A stretch of 64,000 bases of DNA from DASQUK01 sp035641315 (GTDB taxonomy: Bacteria; Actinomycetota; Acidimicrobiia; Acidimicrobiales; VFJN01), in the NCBI GenBank assembly GCA_035641315.1, contig DASQUK010000125.1, positions 12,768-76,767 of the forward strand, written 5' to 3'. The position numbers and the translations under genes are program-made. Below are positions 1-8,181 of the stretch, piece by piece (positions within the stretch are counted from its first letter, which is position 1; each line of letters opens with the position of its first letter). The notes under the pieces were generated by a model that saw nothing but the letters and a program-made list of their open reading frames with translations, searched no databases and was not told the origin of the DNA.

Positions 1-452
1 CCGGGCGACGCGGCGGGGCCTGGCGCAAGGTCAAGCCCGTTCACACCCTCGACCTCGTGGTCCTCGCCGCCGAGTGGGGCAGCGGCCGGCGCCGGGGCTG
101 GCTGTCCAACCTGCACCTGGGGGCCCGCGATCCCGACAACCCCGGCGAGTACGTGATGGTGGGCAAGACCTTCAAGGGCCTCACCGACGAGCTGCTCACC
201 TGGCAGACCGAGCGCTTCCCCGAGCTCGAGACCCACCGCACCGACTACGCCGTTTTCATCCGGCCCGAGCTGGTGGTGGAGATCGCGCTGGACGGGGTCC
301 AGTCCTCGACCCGCTACGCCGGCGGCGTCGCCCTGCGGTTCGCCCGGGTCAAGCGGTACCGCCCCGACAAGTCCCCGGCCGAGGCCGACACGATCGACGC
401 CGTGCGGGCGATGCTCCCCGGCCGCAAGGTCCAGTCCCTGCCCGACGGCTGA
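1..452 (+). CDS. ligB: ATP-dependent DNA ligase, C-terminal part (LigB-like), 5' truncated by window edge
   Basis: The reading frame is open from base 3 and ends at a TGA at 450-452, so only the last ~149 residues are visible. They begin near the ligase motif V lysines (WRKVKP, about residues 7-12). The OB-fold C-terminal domain follows, with LVVLAAEWGSGRRRGWLSN and HLGARDP, which I recognise as typical of mycobacterial LigB. The family seals nicks in duplex DNA using ATP through a ligase-adenylate. The catalytic KxDG lysine and nucleotidyltransferase domain lie upstream of the window. The assignment to LigB rather than another ATP ligase rests on remembered similarity, and the gene's true start is unknown. 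Confidence 0.8.
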   Translation, partial: GRRGGAWRKVKPVHTLDLVVLAAEWGSGRRRGWLSNLHLGARDPDNPGEYVMVGKTFKGLTDELLTWQTERFPELETHRTDYAVFIRPELVVEIALDGVQSSTRYAGGVALRFARVKRYRPDKSPAEADTIDAVRAMLPGRKVQSLPDG

Positions 453-538
453 GCGGCTGACCGAGGGCCAGCGACCGGGGCCCTGCGCCATCGGCCAGAC
501 TGGCCGGCGTCAGGGTGGCACGAACGAGGGGGACGCCG

Positions 539-1699
539 ATGGCGCACGAGGTACGCGGGGTGATCGCCCGGGGCAAGGGCGAGCCGGTGGAGCTGACCAC
601 CGTGGTCGTGCCCGACCCCGGGGCCGGTGAGGCACTCGTCGCCGTCCAGGCGTGCGGCGTCTGCCACACCGACGTGCACTACCGCCAGGGCGGCATCAAC
701 GACGACTTCCCGTTCCTCCTCGGTCACGAGGCCGCCGGCGTCGTCGAGGCCGTGGGCCACGACGTCTCGGACGTGAAGCCGGGCGACCTCGTGGTCCTCA
801 ACTGGCGGGCCGTCTGCGGCCAGTGCCGCGCCTGCCGCAAGGGCAAGCCCCATCTGTGCTTCGCCACCCACAACGCCACCCAGAAGATGACGCTCACCGA
901 TGGCACCACCCTGTCGCCGGCGCTCGGCATCGGCGCCTTCGCCGACAAGACGCTGGTCGCCGCCGGCCAGTGCACGCCGGTCGACCCGGCAGTGCCGCCG
1001 CAGGCGGCCGGGCTGTTGGGCTGCGGGGTGATGGCGGGACTGGGCGCGGCCATCCTCACTGGCAACGTCCAGCGAGGCGACTCGGTGGCGGTGTTCGGCT
1101 GCGGGGGCGTGGGCGACGCCGCCATCGCCGGTGCCAAGCTGGCCGGGGCCACGACGATCGTGGCCGTCGACCTCGACGACCGGAAGCTGGAGTGGGCCCG
1201 CGGCTTCGGCGCCACCCACACCGTCAACGCTGGCCAGGTCGACCCGGTCGAGGCCGTGCGCGAGGCCACCGGCGGCTTCGGCGCCGACGTGTGCATCGAG
1301 GCCGTCGGCAGCCCGGCGGTCCTGGAGCAGGCGTTCTACGCCCGCGACCTGGCGGGCACGGTCGTGCAGGTCGGGGTGCCGACGCCGGAGATGCGCTTTC
1401 CCGACATCCCGATGATCGAGTTCTTCGGTCGGGGCGGGGCGCTCAAACCGAGCTGGTACGGCGACTGCCTGCCGACGCGGGACTTCCCCCTCCTCGTCGA
1501 CCTCCACCTGCAGGGGCGCCTGCCGCTCGACGCGTTCGTGAGCGAGACAATCCGCCTCGGCGGCATCGAGGAGGCGTTCGGGAAGATGGAGCGGGGCGAG
1601 GTGTTGCGCAGCGTGGTCCTGCTGGACGACGCCGAGGCCGCCGCCACCGACACCGCTGCGGCCGAGGCCGTCATCCCGGGGGAACCGGGCGCCCCCTGA
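539..1699 (+). CDS. mscR: S-(hydroxymethyl)mycothiol dehydrogenase (MscR / MSH-dependent formaldehyde dehydrogenase)
   Basis: A 386-residue zinc-dependent, NAD-linked alcohol dehydrogenase that oxidises the mycothiol-formaldehyde adduct, so it works in formaldehyde and possibly S-nitrosomycothiol detoxification in the cytosol. Visible motifs are the catalytic zinc site (ACGVCHTD and LGHEAAG), the structural zinc cysteines in CGQCRACRKGKPHLC, and the Rossmann signature FGCGGVGDAAIAG. The residues around the active site match the mycothiol-dependent subfamily rather than glutathione-dependent class III enzymes, as far as I can judge by eye. I chose the ATG at 539 because GAGGGGGA lies a few bases upstream. 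An in-frame GTG at 515 would add eight residues. No metallo-hydrolase partner follows it, unlike in mycobacteria. Confidence 0.88.
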   Translation: MAHEVRGVIARGKGEPVELTTVVVPDPGAGEALVAVQACGVCHTDVHYRQGGINDDFPFLLGHEAAGVVEAVGHDVSDVKPGDLVVLNWRAVCGQCRACRKGKPHLCFATHNATQKMTLTDGTTLSPALGIGAFADKTLVAAGQCTPVDPAVPPQAAGLLGCGVMAGLGAAILTGNVQRGDSVAVFGCGGVGDAAIAGAKLAGATTIVAVDLDDRKLEWARGFGATHTVNAGQVDPVEAVREATGGFGADVCIEAVGSPAVLEQAFYARDLAGTVVQVGVPTPEMRFPDIPMIEFFGRGGALKPSWYGDCLPTRDFPLLVDLHLQGRLPLDAFVSETIRLGGIEEAFGKMERGEVLRSVVLLDDAEAAATDTAAAEAVIPGEPGAP

Positions 1700-1707
1700 T
1701 CAGGCCG

Positions 1708-1962
1708 TCACGCCCAGTCGGACGACAGGTCGCGCTTCAGCGACTCGGTGAAACCGGTGAGCGCCCCCAGCAGCTCCTCGGACGTGAAGGGCTCGCCGGC
1801 GTTGCGGACGCCCCACACGGTGTCGCCCTCGGCGTCGCGGGACTTCACCAGCATCCACACCGACACCGGCTGATCGCCCTCGACCAGCGGCTCGTCGGTG
1901 GTGGCGGCGATCAGCTCGGCGAGCTGCTCGGGGGTGGTCACGGGCTGCCTGCTGTCGGTCAT
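1708..1962 (-). CDS. Small conserved-type hypothetical protein (84 aa)
   Basis: An 84-residue acidic protein starting at an ATG and ending 8 bp from the 3' end of mscR, with which it converges. The sequence has a balanced composition, a plausible alpha/beta pattern and a WMLVKSRD-(x)-VWGVRNAGEPFTSEELLGAL core. This looks like a real folded domain rather than a frame shadow. There is no signal peptide or membrane segment. I do not recognise the family, and the neighbours give no functional clue. Confidence 0.55.
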   Translation of the reverse strand: MTDSRQPVTTPEQLAELIAATTDEPLVEGDQPVSVWMLVKSRDAEGDTVWGVRNAGEPFTSEELLGALTGFTESLKRDLSSDWA

Positions 1963-2036
1963 TGCCCCTGCTTAGCGCACCTGTGACGTGGGCCAGAACA
2001 CGGGAGTCGGCCGATCCTGCGGCAGACTCATGAGCG

Positions 2037-2978
2037 ATGATCGCGATACCGCCGTTGGGCCGGGTGCCGTTCATCGGCGGCGCGCTACAGGCGCAGCTCA
2101 TGGCCCCGATCGTCCGGACGCTGGCCGCCGACCGGCTGCCGTTCGAGCAGTACACCGACCCGCCCGGCGACCCCGGGCTGTTCGGCCCGGGCAGCGTGAC
2201 ATGGCGGGTGCACGCCGACCCGTCGATGTTGATCGGCGGGCTGAGCGCCATCCTGCTCCAGACCCTCCACCCGCTGGCGATGGCCGGCGTCGCCGAGCAC
2301 TCCAACTACCGCGAGGACCCACTCGGCCGCCTCGGCCGCACCGGCTCCTTCGTCACCGGCACCACCTATGGCTCGACCGAGACGGCCGAGCGGCTCATCA
2401 AGCTCATCAAGGCGGTCCACCGCAAGGTGAAGGGCACGGCCCCGGACGGGCGGCCCTACTCGGCGTCCGATCCCAACCTTGTCACCTGGGTGCACGCCAC
2501 CGAGGTCTTCAGCTTCCTGCGGGCGCACCAGCGATTCGTGCCGTTCCCCGTGCGGGGCGAGCAGGCCGACCGCTACTACCACGAGATGGCCACCATCGCC
2601 GAGCGGCTCGGTGCCAGGGAGGTGCCGCGGACCCGGGCGGCCATGCGGGCCTACTTCCGGGAGATGCGGCCCCAGCTCGAGGTGGGTGAGCAGGCGCGCG
2701 ACGCGGTGCGGTTCCTGACCACACCGGGCCGCGATCCCCGCAACCCCCTCCTGTCGGGTGCCCACCAGGTGGTGATCCAGGCGTCGCTCGGACTGCTCCC
2801 GGCGTGGGCCCGGGACATGCTCGGGCTCCGCCATCCGACCCTGGTCGATTGGGCGACCGTGCTGCCGGCGACGCACCTGCTCATGGGCACGCTGCGCTTC
2901 GCCGGCGGGCCTCCCGCGGCGCTGGTCCAGGCCCGGCGACGCTGCGCCGCCGAGCCGCCGCCGCGGAGCGCCGCCTAG
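2037..2978 (+). CDS. DUF2236 / MpaB-like oxygenase family protein
   Basis: A 313-residue protein of the oxygenase-MpaB / DUF2236 (latex-clearing-protein-related) family. Visible family signatures are LLQTLHPLAMAGVAEHS near residue 80, RTGSFVTGTTYGS, and the histidine-bearing WVHATEVFSFL near residue 150. The family is thought to bind haem and includes proteins acting on polyisoprenoid or other hydrophobic substrates. The substrate here is unknown. The ATG at 2037 begins MIAIPPLG. The stop codon overlaps that of the converging crotonase gene by 4 bp, leaving no intergenic terminator. Confidence 0.75.
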   Translation: MIAIPPLGRVPFIGGALQAQLMAPIVRTLAADRLPFEQYTDPPGDPGLFGPGSVTWRVHADPSMLIGGLSAILLQTLHPLAMAGVAEHSNYREDPLGRLGRTGSFVTGTTYGSTETAERLIKLIKAVHRKVKGTAPDGRPYSASDPNLVTWVHATEVFSFLRAHQRFVPFPVRGEQADRYYHEMATIAERLGAREVPRTRAAMRAYFREMRPQLEVGEQARDAVRFLTTPGRDPRNPLLSGAHQVVIQASLGLLPAWARDMLGLRHPTLVDWATVLPATHLLMGTLRFAGGPPAALVQARRRCAAEPPPRSAA

Positions 2979-3784
2979 GTTCCCGTGAAGTCGGGCTCGC
3001 GCCGCTCGAGGAAGGCGCGGGGCCCCTCCCGCGCGTCGTTCGACGACATCACGGCCATGCCCAGCTCCGTCTCGCGGGCGTAGGCCTCGGCCTCGGGGAC
3101 CCCATCGGCCGCCAACACCGACGCCTTGATGTTGCGGACCGCGAGCGGGCCGTTGCTGGCGATCCGTGCGGCGATCTCCCGGGCCCGCTCGAGGGCGGTG
3201 CCGTCGGGAACCACGTGGCCGACCAGCCCCACCTCGTAGGCGCGCCGGCCGGATATCGGCTCGCCGGTGATGAGCATCTCCATCGCCACGGTCCACGGGA
3301 TCTGTCGGGGCAGCCGCACCGTCGATCCCGCCATGGGGAACAGCCCCCGCTGCACCTCGCTCACCGCGATGCGGGACCCCTCGGCCGCCACCCGCACGTC
3401 GAACGCCTGGAGGATCTCGATGCCGCCGGCGTAGCAGTATCCCTCGACGGCGGCGATGATCGGCTTGGCGAGCCGGTGCTCCTTGAGGAAGCCCTTGTAG
3501 ATGAGGCCGAGATCGGCGCGGAGGCGCTCCTCGAACTCGTCCTCGGCGGGCTTGCCGGCCATCATCGCCCCCACCAGGCGATCGAGGTCGGCACCGGCCG
3601 AGAAGTTGCCGCCGGCGCCGGTCATGATGGCGACCCGCACGCCGTCGTCGGCATCGATCATGTCCCAGCTGTCGCTCAGCCGGCACAGGACCTCGGCGTT
3701 GAAGGCGTTGCGCTTGTCGGGACGGTTGAGGGTGAGCGTGACCACGGGACCGTCACGCTCCACGAGCACCGCAGGTTCTGACAT
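2975..3784 (-). CDS. Enoyl-CoA hydratase/isomerase (crotonase) family protein
   Basis: A 269-residue crotonase fold enzyme. The first oxyanion-hole segment is FSAGADLDRLVGAM and the second is AVEGYCYAGGIEIL, where YC replaces the more usual residues before AGG. The SGRRAYEVGLVGHVVPDG segment after them is standard for the family. The reaction is probably hydration, isomerisation or hydrolysis of an acyl-CoA, but the active-site acids do not let me name a substrate. The start at MSEPAVLVERDG gives a normal family length; the frame stays open upstream into the helicase region. It lies 11 bp after the helicase gene on the same strand, so the two are probably co-transcribed. Confidence 0.8.
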   Translation of the reverse strand: MSEPAVLVERDGPVVTLTLNRPDKRNAFNAEVLCRLSDSWDMIDADDGVRVAIMTGAGGNFSAGADLDRLVGAMMAGKPAEDEFEERLRADLGLIYKGFLKEHRLAKPIIAAVEGYCYAGGIEILQAFDVRVAAEGSRIAVSEVQRGLFPMAGSTVRLPRQIPWTVAMEMLITGEPISGRRAYEVGLVGHVVPDGTALERAREIAARIASNGPLAVRNIKASVLAADGVPEAEAYARETELGMAVMSSNDAREGPRAFLERREPDFTGT

Positions 3785-3795
3785 ACCGTCAGGTT

Positions 3796-6537
3796 CTAGC
3801 CGAGCGGAGGGTCCTCGGCTTGAGAACGGACCAGTGCAACCAGCTCGTCGCCGTAGGCGGCCAGCTTGGCGGGTCCGATGCCCGGGCAGGCGGCCAGGGC
3901 CGCATGATCCGTGGGTCGGCGCTCGGCAATGCCCAGCAGGTGCCGGTCGTTGATCACCACGTAGGCGGGGACGCCGTCCGCCTGGCTGCGCGCCCGCCGC
4001 CATTCACGCAGCGCCGCCTCGACGCGCGCAGCCTCCGGTCCCGACGCTTCGACGCCGTGTTTCCCGCTCTTGGCGGCTACGCCGCCGGGCCGCTCGGGCC
4101 CTGGTGGCCTGGGACCCGCGGCCGCGCCGTCTGCCTTGCGCCGGGGCACCTCCTCGACCACGGGCTCGGGCGCAAGCTCCTCGGGGGTGGCGTCGTGGTC
4201 GAGCTCGTCCAGGAACGGCGACGGGCGCGAGGCGTCGGCCAGCACGACCACCCGGTCGAAGGCACGGGTGACGGCCACGTGGAACACCCGGCGCTCCTCC
4301 TCGACGGCCGCCCGACCCTGCGACAGGCGGTGGGGCATGATCCCTTCGGTGGCGCCGAACACAGCTACTCGGGGCCACTCACGGCCCTTGACCCGGTGGA
4401 TGGTCGACAGGACGACCCCGCCGTCGTCACCCGGTCGGGTCAGCGCGGCCCGCAGCCACGGCTCGAAGCCGCCGGGATCGGGATGCAGGTCGGCCACCTG
4501 CAACAGGGCCTCCAGGTCGTCGCGGTGCGACTCGCCGGCCATCCCCGTGGCGTCGAGCAGGTCGACCGCTTGGCCCAGCCCGACGGCGTCGCGGACGTGC
4601 TCCAGGACGCCGCGGGTGGTGCCCGAGCGGCCCAGCGCCGCGAGCTTGGCCAGGTCGCTCGCCAGACCGTCGAGCTTGCCGGACACCTTGACGTCGTCGA
4701 TGCGGCCGGCGGCCCGCTCGACGTCGTCGACCGAGCGGCAGCGCCCCAGCCACCGCTCGATCCAGTTGGGCAGGCCCCGGCTCGGGCGGCGGTAGACCTC
4801 GAGTAGGTCGCGGGGATCGATGTGGTCCGCGTCGGCTGCGATCCGGACGTAGGCCAGCGCGGCGCGCAGGCCCGTGCGGGTCAGCACGTCGGCCCGAAGG
4901 ATCGACGCGACGGGTACGCCGGCCTCTACGAGTGCCACGTGGGGGGCGAGCAGCAGCGATCCGACCCGGGTCAGCACGGCGACGTCGGTCGGGCGCGCAC
5001 CGTCGTCGGACAGCCATCCCCGCACCACGTCCACCAGCTCGGTGGCACCCGCCTGAGGGAGATGGCGCCGCACCCGGATCGCATGCGGATCACCGGGCTC
5101 GCCGCGGCCGGCCCGGATCTGCTTGGCGACCCGCACGCGGTTGCGCGTGAGCAGGTGGCGGGCGGCGTCGACCACCGCTGGCGGGCTGCGGTAGTTGACC
5201 TCGAGGGCGTGCTCGGCGGCGCCGGGGAAGCAGCGACCGAACTCGGTGAGGAACCGCGGCGACGCCCCAGCATGCCCGTAGATGACCTGATCGTCGTCGC
5301 CGACCCCGAACACGTCGAAGCGAGGCGCCGCCAGCAGCCGGATGAGCAGCACGTGGGCCGGCGTGAGGTCCTGGAACTCGTCGACCAGCAGGTGGCGGTG
5401 CCGGCCCTGCTGCGCCCGGCGGAACCCGCCGTCGCCCAGCAGCAGCTCGATGGCCAACAGCACCTGCTCGTCGAAGTCGATGACGCCGCGGCGGCGCAGC
5501 TCGGCCCGATAGGCGGGGAAGGCGTCGGCGAGCCCGGGCACGTCGCCCCGCTCGTCCTCGACGTCGATGGGGTCGCGCAGGCCCAACCGCACGGCCGACA
5601 GGGCGTCGAGGTAGGGGCCCAAGGGATCGGTGTTGAGGCGCCGGGCGCCCCGCGGGACCAGCGGCTCGAGCAGCCGGCGCACCTCACGCACGTCGAGCAC
5701 CTCGGGCCGGCGCCCGAGGCCGGCGGCCACCAGCTCGTAGCCGAGGGCGTTGAGCGTGAGGATGCGGCCGCCCACGCCCTGCGTGCGGTCGGCCATCTCC
5801 TCTCGGGCCTTGCGGTTGTAGGCCACCGCCACCACGCCCTCGGGCTCGTATCCCCGCTCGGCGACGAGGTGGCGCAGGCGCTCGGTGAGCACGCGGGTCT
5901 TGCCCGAACCGGCCGGCGCGATCACCCGGGCGGGCCCGGCGCCGTGGGTGACCGCGCGCCATTGGTCGGGTGCCAGCTCCGTACCGCGTGGGTCGCGACC
6001 TCCAGCCCCGGGCGGCGCCGGTGTCAGCCGGCCCGCCTCGACCGACTCCGCATGGACCAGCGCCACCCCGCCGAGGTCCTCGGGGGCGATCCCGCCCCGG
6101 GGTCCGCCATCGATCCACGCCGGGGTGCCGTCGGGCAGCAAGACGTCAGCGTCAGCCCCGTCGGAGTGGACCGTCGCACCCAGCCGTTGGGCCTTACGCC
6201 CCCACCACCACACCGGCCCGCCGTCGCGGGCGTCGTAGGTGTTGGCCCACACCAGGAAGTGCAGCCGGTCGTGCCACAGCTCGAAGCCGGGGTCCAGCCG
6301 CCAGGGCTCGGCCACCTCGATCGCCGGCGGCTCCCGGAACCGCGCGGGGTCGACGGCCAGCTCCACGACCACGGGCCGCCGGTCGGCCCACGCCTCGTGC
6401 AGCGCGTTGACTACGGCGGCCGGATCGGCCAGGGCGGCCTCGTCCACGGCGACCACCGGCGCGCCCGCCCACGGCTCGGGCACGGGATCACCGGCGTTGA
6501 CGACCACGCCCCGCCCGAGGGCGGCGGGAGGGTTCAT
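3796..6537 (-). CDS. UvrD/PcrA-like superfamily 1 DNA helicase with N-terminal extension and C-terminal HRDC domain
   Basis: A 913-residue 3'-5' DNA helicase. The motifs run in order: Walker A APAGSGKTRVL, Walker B LLVDEFQDL, motif III GVGDDDQVIYG, motif IV EVNYRSPPAV, motif V STIHRVKGREW and motif VI RVFHVAVTRAFDRV. The last ~70 residues are an HRDC domain (YVVINDRHLLGIAERRP ... CPGIGPAKLAAYGDEL). About 200 residues precede the helicase core and contain FELWHDRLHFLVWANTYD and PVWWWGRKAQRLGA. I cannot assign that domain. A glycine/proline-rich stretch encoded by repeat B1 sits just before HRDC. The ATG at 6537 is preferred; a GTG four codons upstream is possible. Confidence 0.85.
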   Translation of the reverse strand: MNPPAALGRGVVVNAGDPVPEPWAGAPVVAVDEAALADPAAVVNALHEAWADRRPVVVELAVDPARFREPPAIEVAEPWRLDPGFELWHDRLHFLVWANTYDARDGGPVWWWGRKAQRLGATVHSDGADADVLLPDGTPAWIDGGPRGGIAPEDLGGVALVHAESVEAGRLTPAPPGAGGRDPRGTELAPDQWRAVTHGAGPARVIAPAGSGKTRVLTERLRHLVAERGYEPEGVVAVAYNRKAREEMADRTQGVGGRILTLNALGYELVAAGLGRRPEVLDVREVRRLLEPLVPRGARRLNTDPLGPYLDALSAVRLGLRDPIDVEDERGDVPGLADAFPAYRAELRRRGVIDFDEQVLLAIELLLGDGGFRRAQQGRHRHLLVDEFQDLTPAHVLLIRLLAAPRFDVFGVGDDDQVIYGHAGASPRFLTEFGRCFPGAAEHALEVNYRSPPAVVDAARHLLTRNRVRVAKQIRAGRGEPGDPHAIRVRRHLPQAGATELVDVVRGWLSDDGARPTDVAVLTRVGSLLLAPHVALVEAGVPVASILRADVLTRTGLRAALAYVRIAADADHIDPRDLLEVYRRPSRGLPNWIERWLGRCRSVDDVERAAGRIDDVKVSGKLDGLASDLAKLAALGRSGTTRGVLEHVRDAVGLGQAVDLLDATGMAGESHRDDLEALLQVADLHPDPGGFEPWLRAALTRPGDDGGVVLSTIHRVKGREWPRVAVFGATEGIMPHRLSQGRAAVEEERRVFHVAVTRAFDRVVVLADASRPSPFLDELDHDATPEELAPEPVVEEVPRRKADGAAAGPRPPGPERPGGVAAKSGKHGVEASGPEAARVEAALREWRRARSQADGVPAYVVINDRHLLGIAERRPTDHAALAACPGIGPAKLAAYGDELVALVRSQAEDPPLG
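4063..4100. repeat. Family B palindromic repeat, copy B1 (inside helicase gene)
   Basis: A 38-bp unit: CCCGCTCTT, a hairpin with perfect GGCGGC/GCCGCC arms around TAC, then GGGCCGCTCGGGCC. The inverted copy B2 at 8481-8519 differs by a single base in the hairpin loop. Read in the helicase frame it encodes GPERPGGVAAKSG in the linker before the HRDC domain, without breaking the frame. Confidence 0.8.
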
Positions 6538-6593
6538 GGGCAGAGGCACGGCCGCCAGGCTAGGCAGGCCCTGTGACAACGAAGGGTCTTCGG

Positions 6594-6640
6594 TTCCTGG
6601 GGCCGAAGGTTGCCGGGCAACCAGTTCCGACCCAGGAATT
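6594..6640. repeat. Family A palindrome, copy A1
   Basis: A roughly 47-bp imperfect inverted repeat. The left arm starts TTCCTGGGGCCGAA and runs into GGTTGCC; the right arm is GGCAACC followed by AGTTCCGACCCAGGAA, with one base between the halves. It fills the gap between the helicase start and the DUF305 gene. The TAA stop of the DUF305 gene is formed at its right edge. Similar elements are at 13553, 19761 and 45917. Confidence 0.75.
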
Positions 6641-7417
6641 ACCCGCCGGTCTCGCCCGCCTCCGCGATGGCAGCCGGGACAGTCGCTGGCTCGATCTCGA
6701 TCTCGTAGCCGTTGCGCTCGGCCAGGGCCCGGTACTCGTTGATCTCGCCGGCCTGGTTGCGGGCGGTGCGGGCGGCGAGCTCGCGCACGTCCTCGTCGTC
6801 GGCGTTTGTGGCCGCGTACTCGGCCATGTGCAGGCCGCCGCGGTGGTGCTCGGCCATGTGGTCGAGGAACAGGGCGTCCAGCTCGGCGCCCCGGGCGGCG
6901 CGCAGCTCGTCCATCTGCTCCTCGGTGAGCAGGCCGGACATCTGCTCGACGGGCACGCCCATGCCCATCCAGGCCATGGCCTGGTCGGAGCGATCGTCCC
7001 GGGACTGGCCCCACTCGTCGAGCATCTGCGTCATCACACCGGTCTCGTAGCCCTGGAAGGTGAGCACCTCCCGGGCGTAGCTGCCCACCGTCGGGTCCTC
7101 GCCGTTGGCGATCACCAGCGTCGCCACGCCGAGGGCCTGGTCGTGATGGGTCAGCATGTCTGGAGGAACCCGACGTCGACCGAGCCGGCACCCGGCGGGC
7201 GGTCACGGCCGACCACCAACCCGATGGCGATCCCCAGGAATACGAGGGCGGCGGCCAGGATCGCCTGCTTGGCCCACCCCAGCCGGCGGGCGAGATCGGC
7301 TTCGGCCTGAGCGTCGGCCTCGGCATCGCCCTCGTTGGCGGCCTCGTCGCCGTCGCCGTTCCGGGTCGCGACGACGGACCACGGGCGCGCGTCCGCGGTC
7401 ACGTCGTCGTCATCCAC
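6639..7417 (-). pseudogene. DUF305 family protein, interrupted by an apparent 1-base deletion
   Basis: The C-terminal 172 residues (7157 to 6639) form a clear DUF305 domain: MLTHHDQALGVATLVI, FQGYETGVM and LDHMAEHHRGGLHMA, with its conserved histidines and methionines. DUF305 proteins are often periplasmic and linked to metal or copper contexts. The expected N-terminal part lies in another frame from about 7417: an acidic segment, a membrane anchor AILAAALVFLGIAIGLVVG, then VDVGFLQ. At the join the sequence reads CTCCAG-ACATGCTGACC, where family members have GFLQDM. One missing G before 7158 would restore one protein. Sequencing error, a real mutation, or coupled translation through the overlapping ATGCTGA are all possible. 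Confidence 0.65.
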
Positions 7418-7461
7418 GGCCCACCATCGTGCCAGCCGGCGGGCCGGATTCCTCAGGCGGA

Positions 7462-8181
7462 TCAGTCCGAGCGCTGGTAGCGCCAGCCGGCGGGATCCAT
7501 CACCAGGCGATGCCGGGGCCCGGGGGCCGACAGGTTGCCGGAGTCGTAGCCGGCGTCGGGCGCCCACAGGGACACGAGCACCCCGTCGTCGTCGACCATG
7601 TGGGTGCTGTAGCGCTGGAGATCGCGGCTGCGTGCGTCGGCCAGGGCGGTGGCGGTGTCGGGCAGCCCGACAAGGCGATGGAGCGTGACCCAGGTGGGCG
7701 GCACCATCTTGATCTCGCCGGCCCGGTGGCGGTCGAGGGCGGCGGACGGGGTCGTCCAGACATGGTCGCCGATCTCGCCGCCGTCGACGATCACCTCGGC
7801 GGCCCCGGCCGGGAGCGCAGCGAGGAAGAACCAGGTGGCGAAGCGCCGGGGCGCCTCGGGCGGCGGGAACCAGTGGGCGAACGGCACCAGCTCGGTCGGC
7901 TCGAGCAGCAGGCCGGTCTCCTCCTGGGCCTCCCGCACCGCCGCCCGGCGGACGCCCTCGAACCCCTCGCCGTCGCCGGCCTCGACCCGCCCGCCCGGGA
8001 ACACCCACAGCCCCCCGAACGCCTGGCCCTTGGTCTTGCGCAGCATGAGGCACTCGAGCCCGGCGTCCCCGTCGCGCACGAGGACGACCGTGGCCGCGTC
8101 GGCCACTGGCGCGTCGCCAGTGCCGGTCAGGACGTCTCTCATCTCCGGCAGGATGTCAGGACGCGGCGCCGGTCGCGCCAT
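7462..8181 (-). CDS. NUDIX hydrolase
   Basis: A 239-residue protein with a NUDIX box (GGRVEAGD ... AAVREAQEETGLLLEP, about residues 62-97) that hydrolyses a nucleoside diphosphate linked to another moiety. The box carries a short insertion between its first Gly/Glu part and REAQEETG, as in CoA-diphosphatase/NUDT7-19-like enzymes, so an acyl-CoA-type substrate is possible. The C-terminal half includes HWFPPPEAPRRFATWFFLA and a DRHRAGEIKMVPPTWVTLHRL helix, also reminiscent of that branch. An ATG at 8139 (MRDVLTG) is an alternative start. The longer start overlaps the upstream small ORF by 26 bp. Confidence 0.8.
   Translation of the reverse strand: MARPAPRPDILPEMRDVLTGTGDAPVADAATVVLVRDGDAGLECLMLRKTKGQAFGGLWVFPGGRVEAGDGEGFEGVRRAAVREAQEETGLLLEPTELVPFAHWFPPPEAPRRFATWFFLAALPAGAAEVIVDGGEIGDHVWTTPSAALDRHRAGEIKMVPPTWVTLHRLVGLPDTATALADARSRDLQRYSTHMVDDDGVLVSLWAPDAGYDSGNLSAPGPRHRLVMDPAGWRYQRSD

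Noticed and set aside
485..505. CGGCCA-GAC-TGGCCG hairpin after the ligase gene as a terminator
   Set aside because: A six-base stem with a three-base loop is weak, and the downstream mscR gene is on the same strand close by; not enough to call.
2975..2978. Overlap of DUF2236 and crotonase stops as an annotation error
   Set aside because: Both frames end at clear stop codons with normal family C-termini. Tail-to-tail 4-bp overlaps are common in compact genomes.
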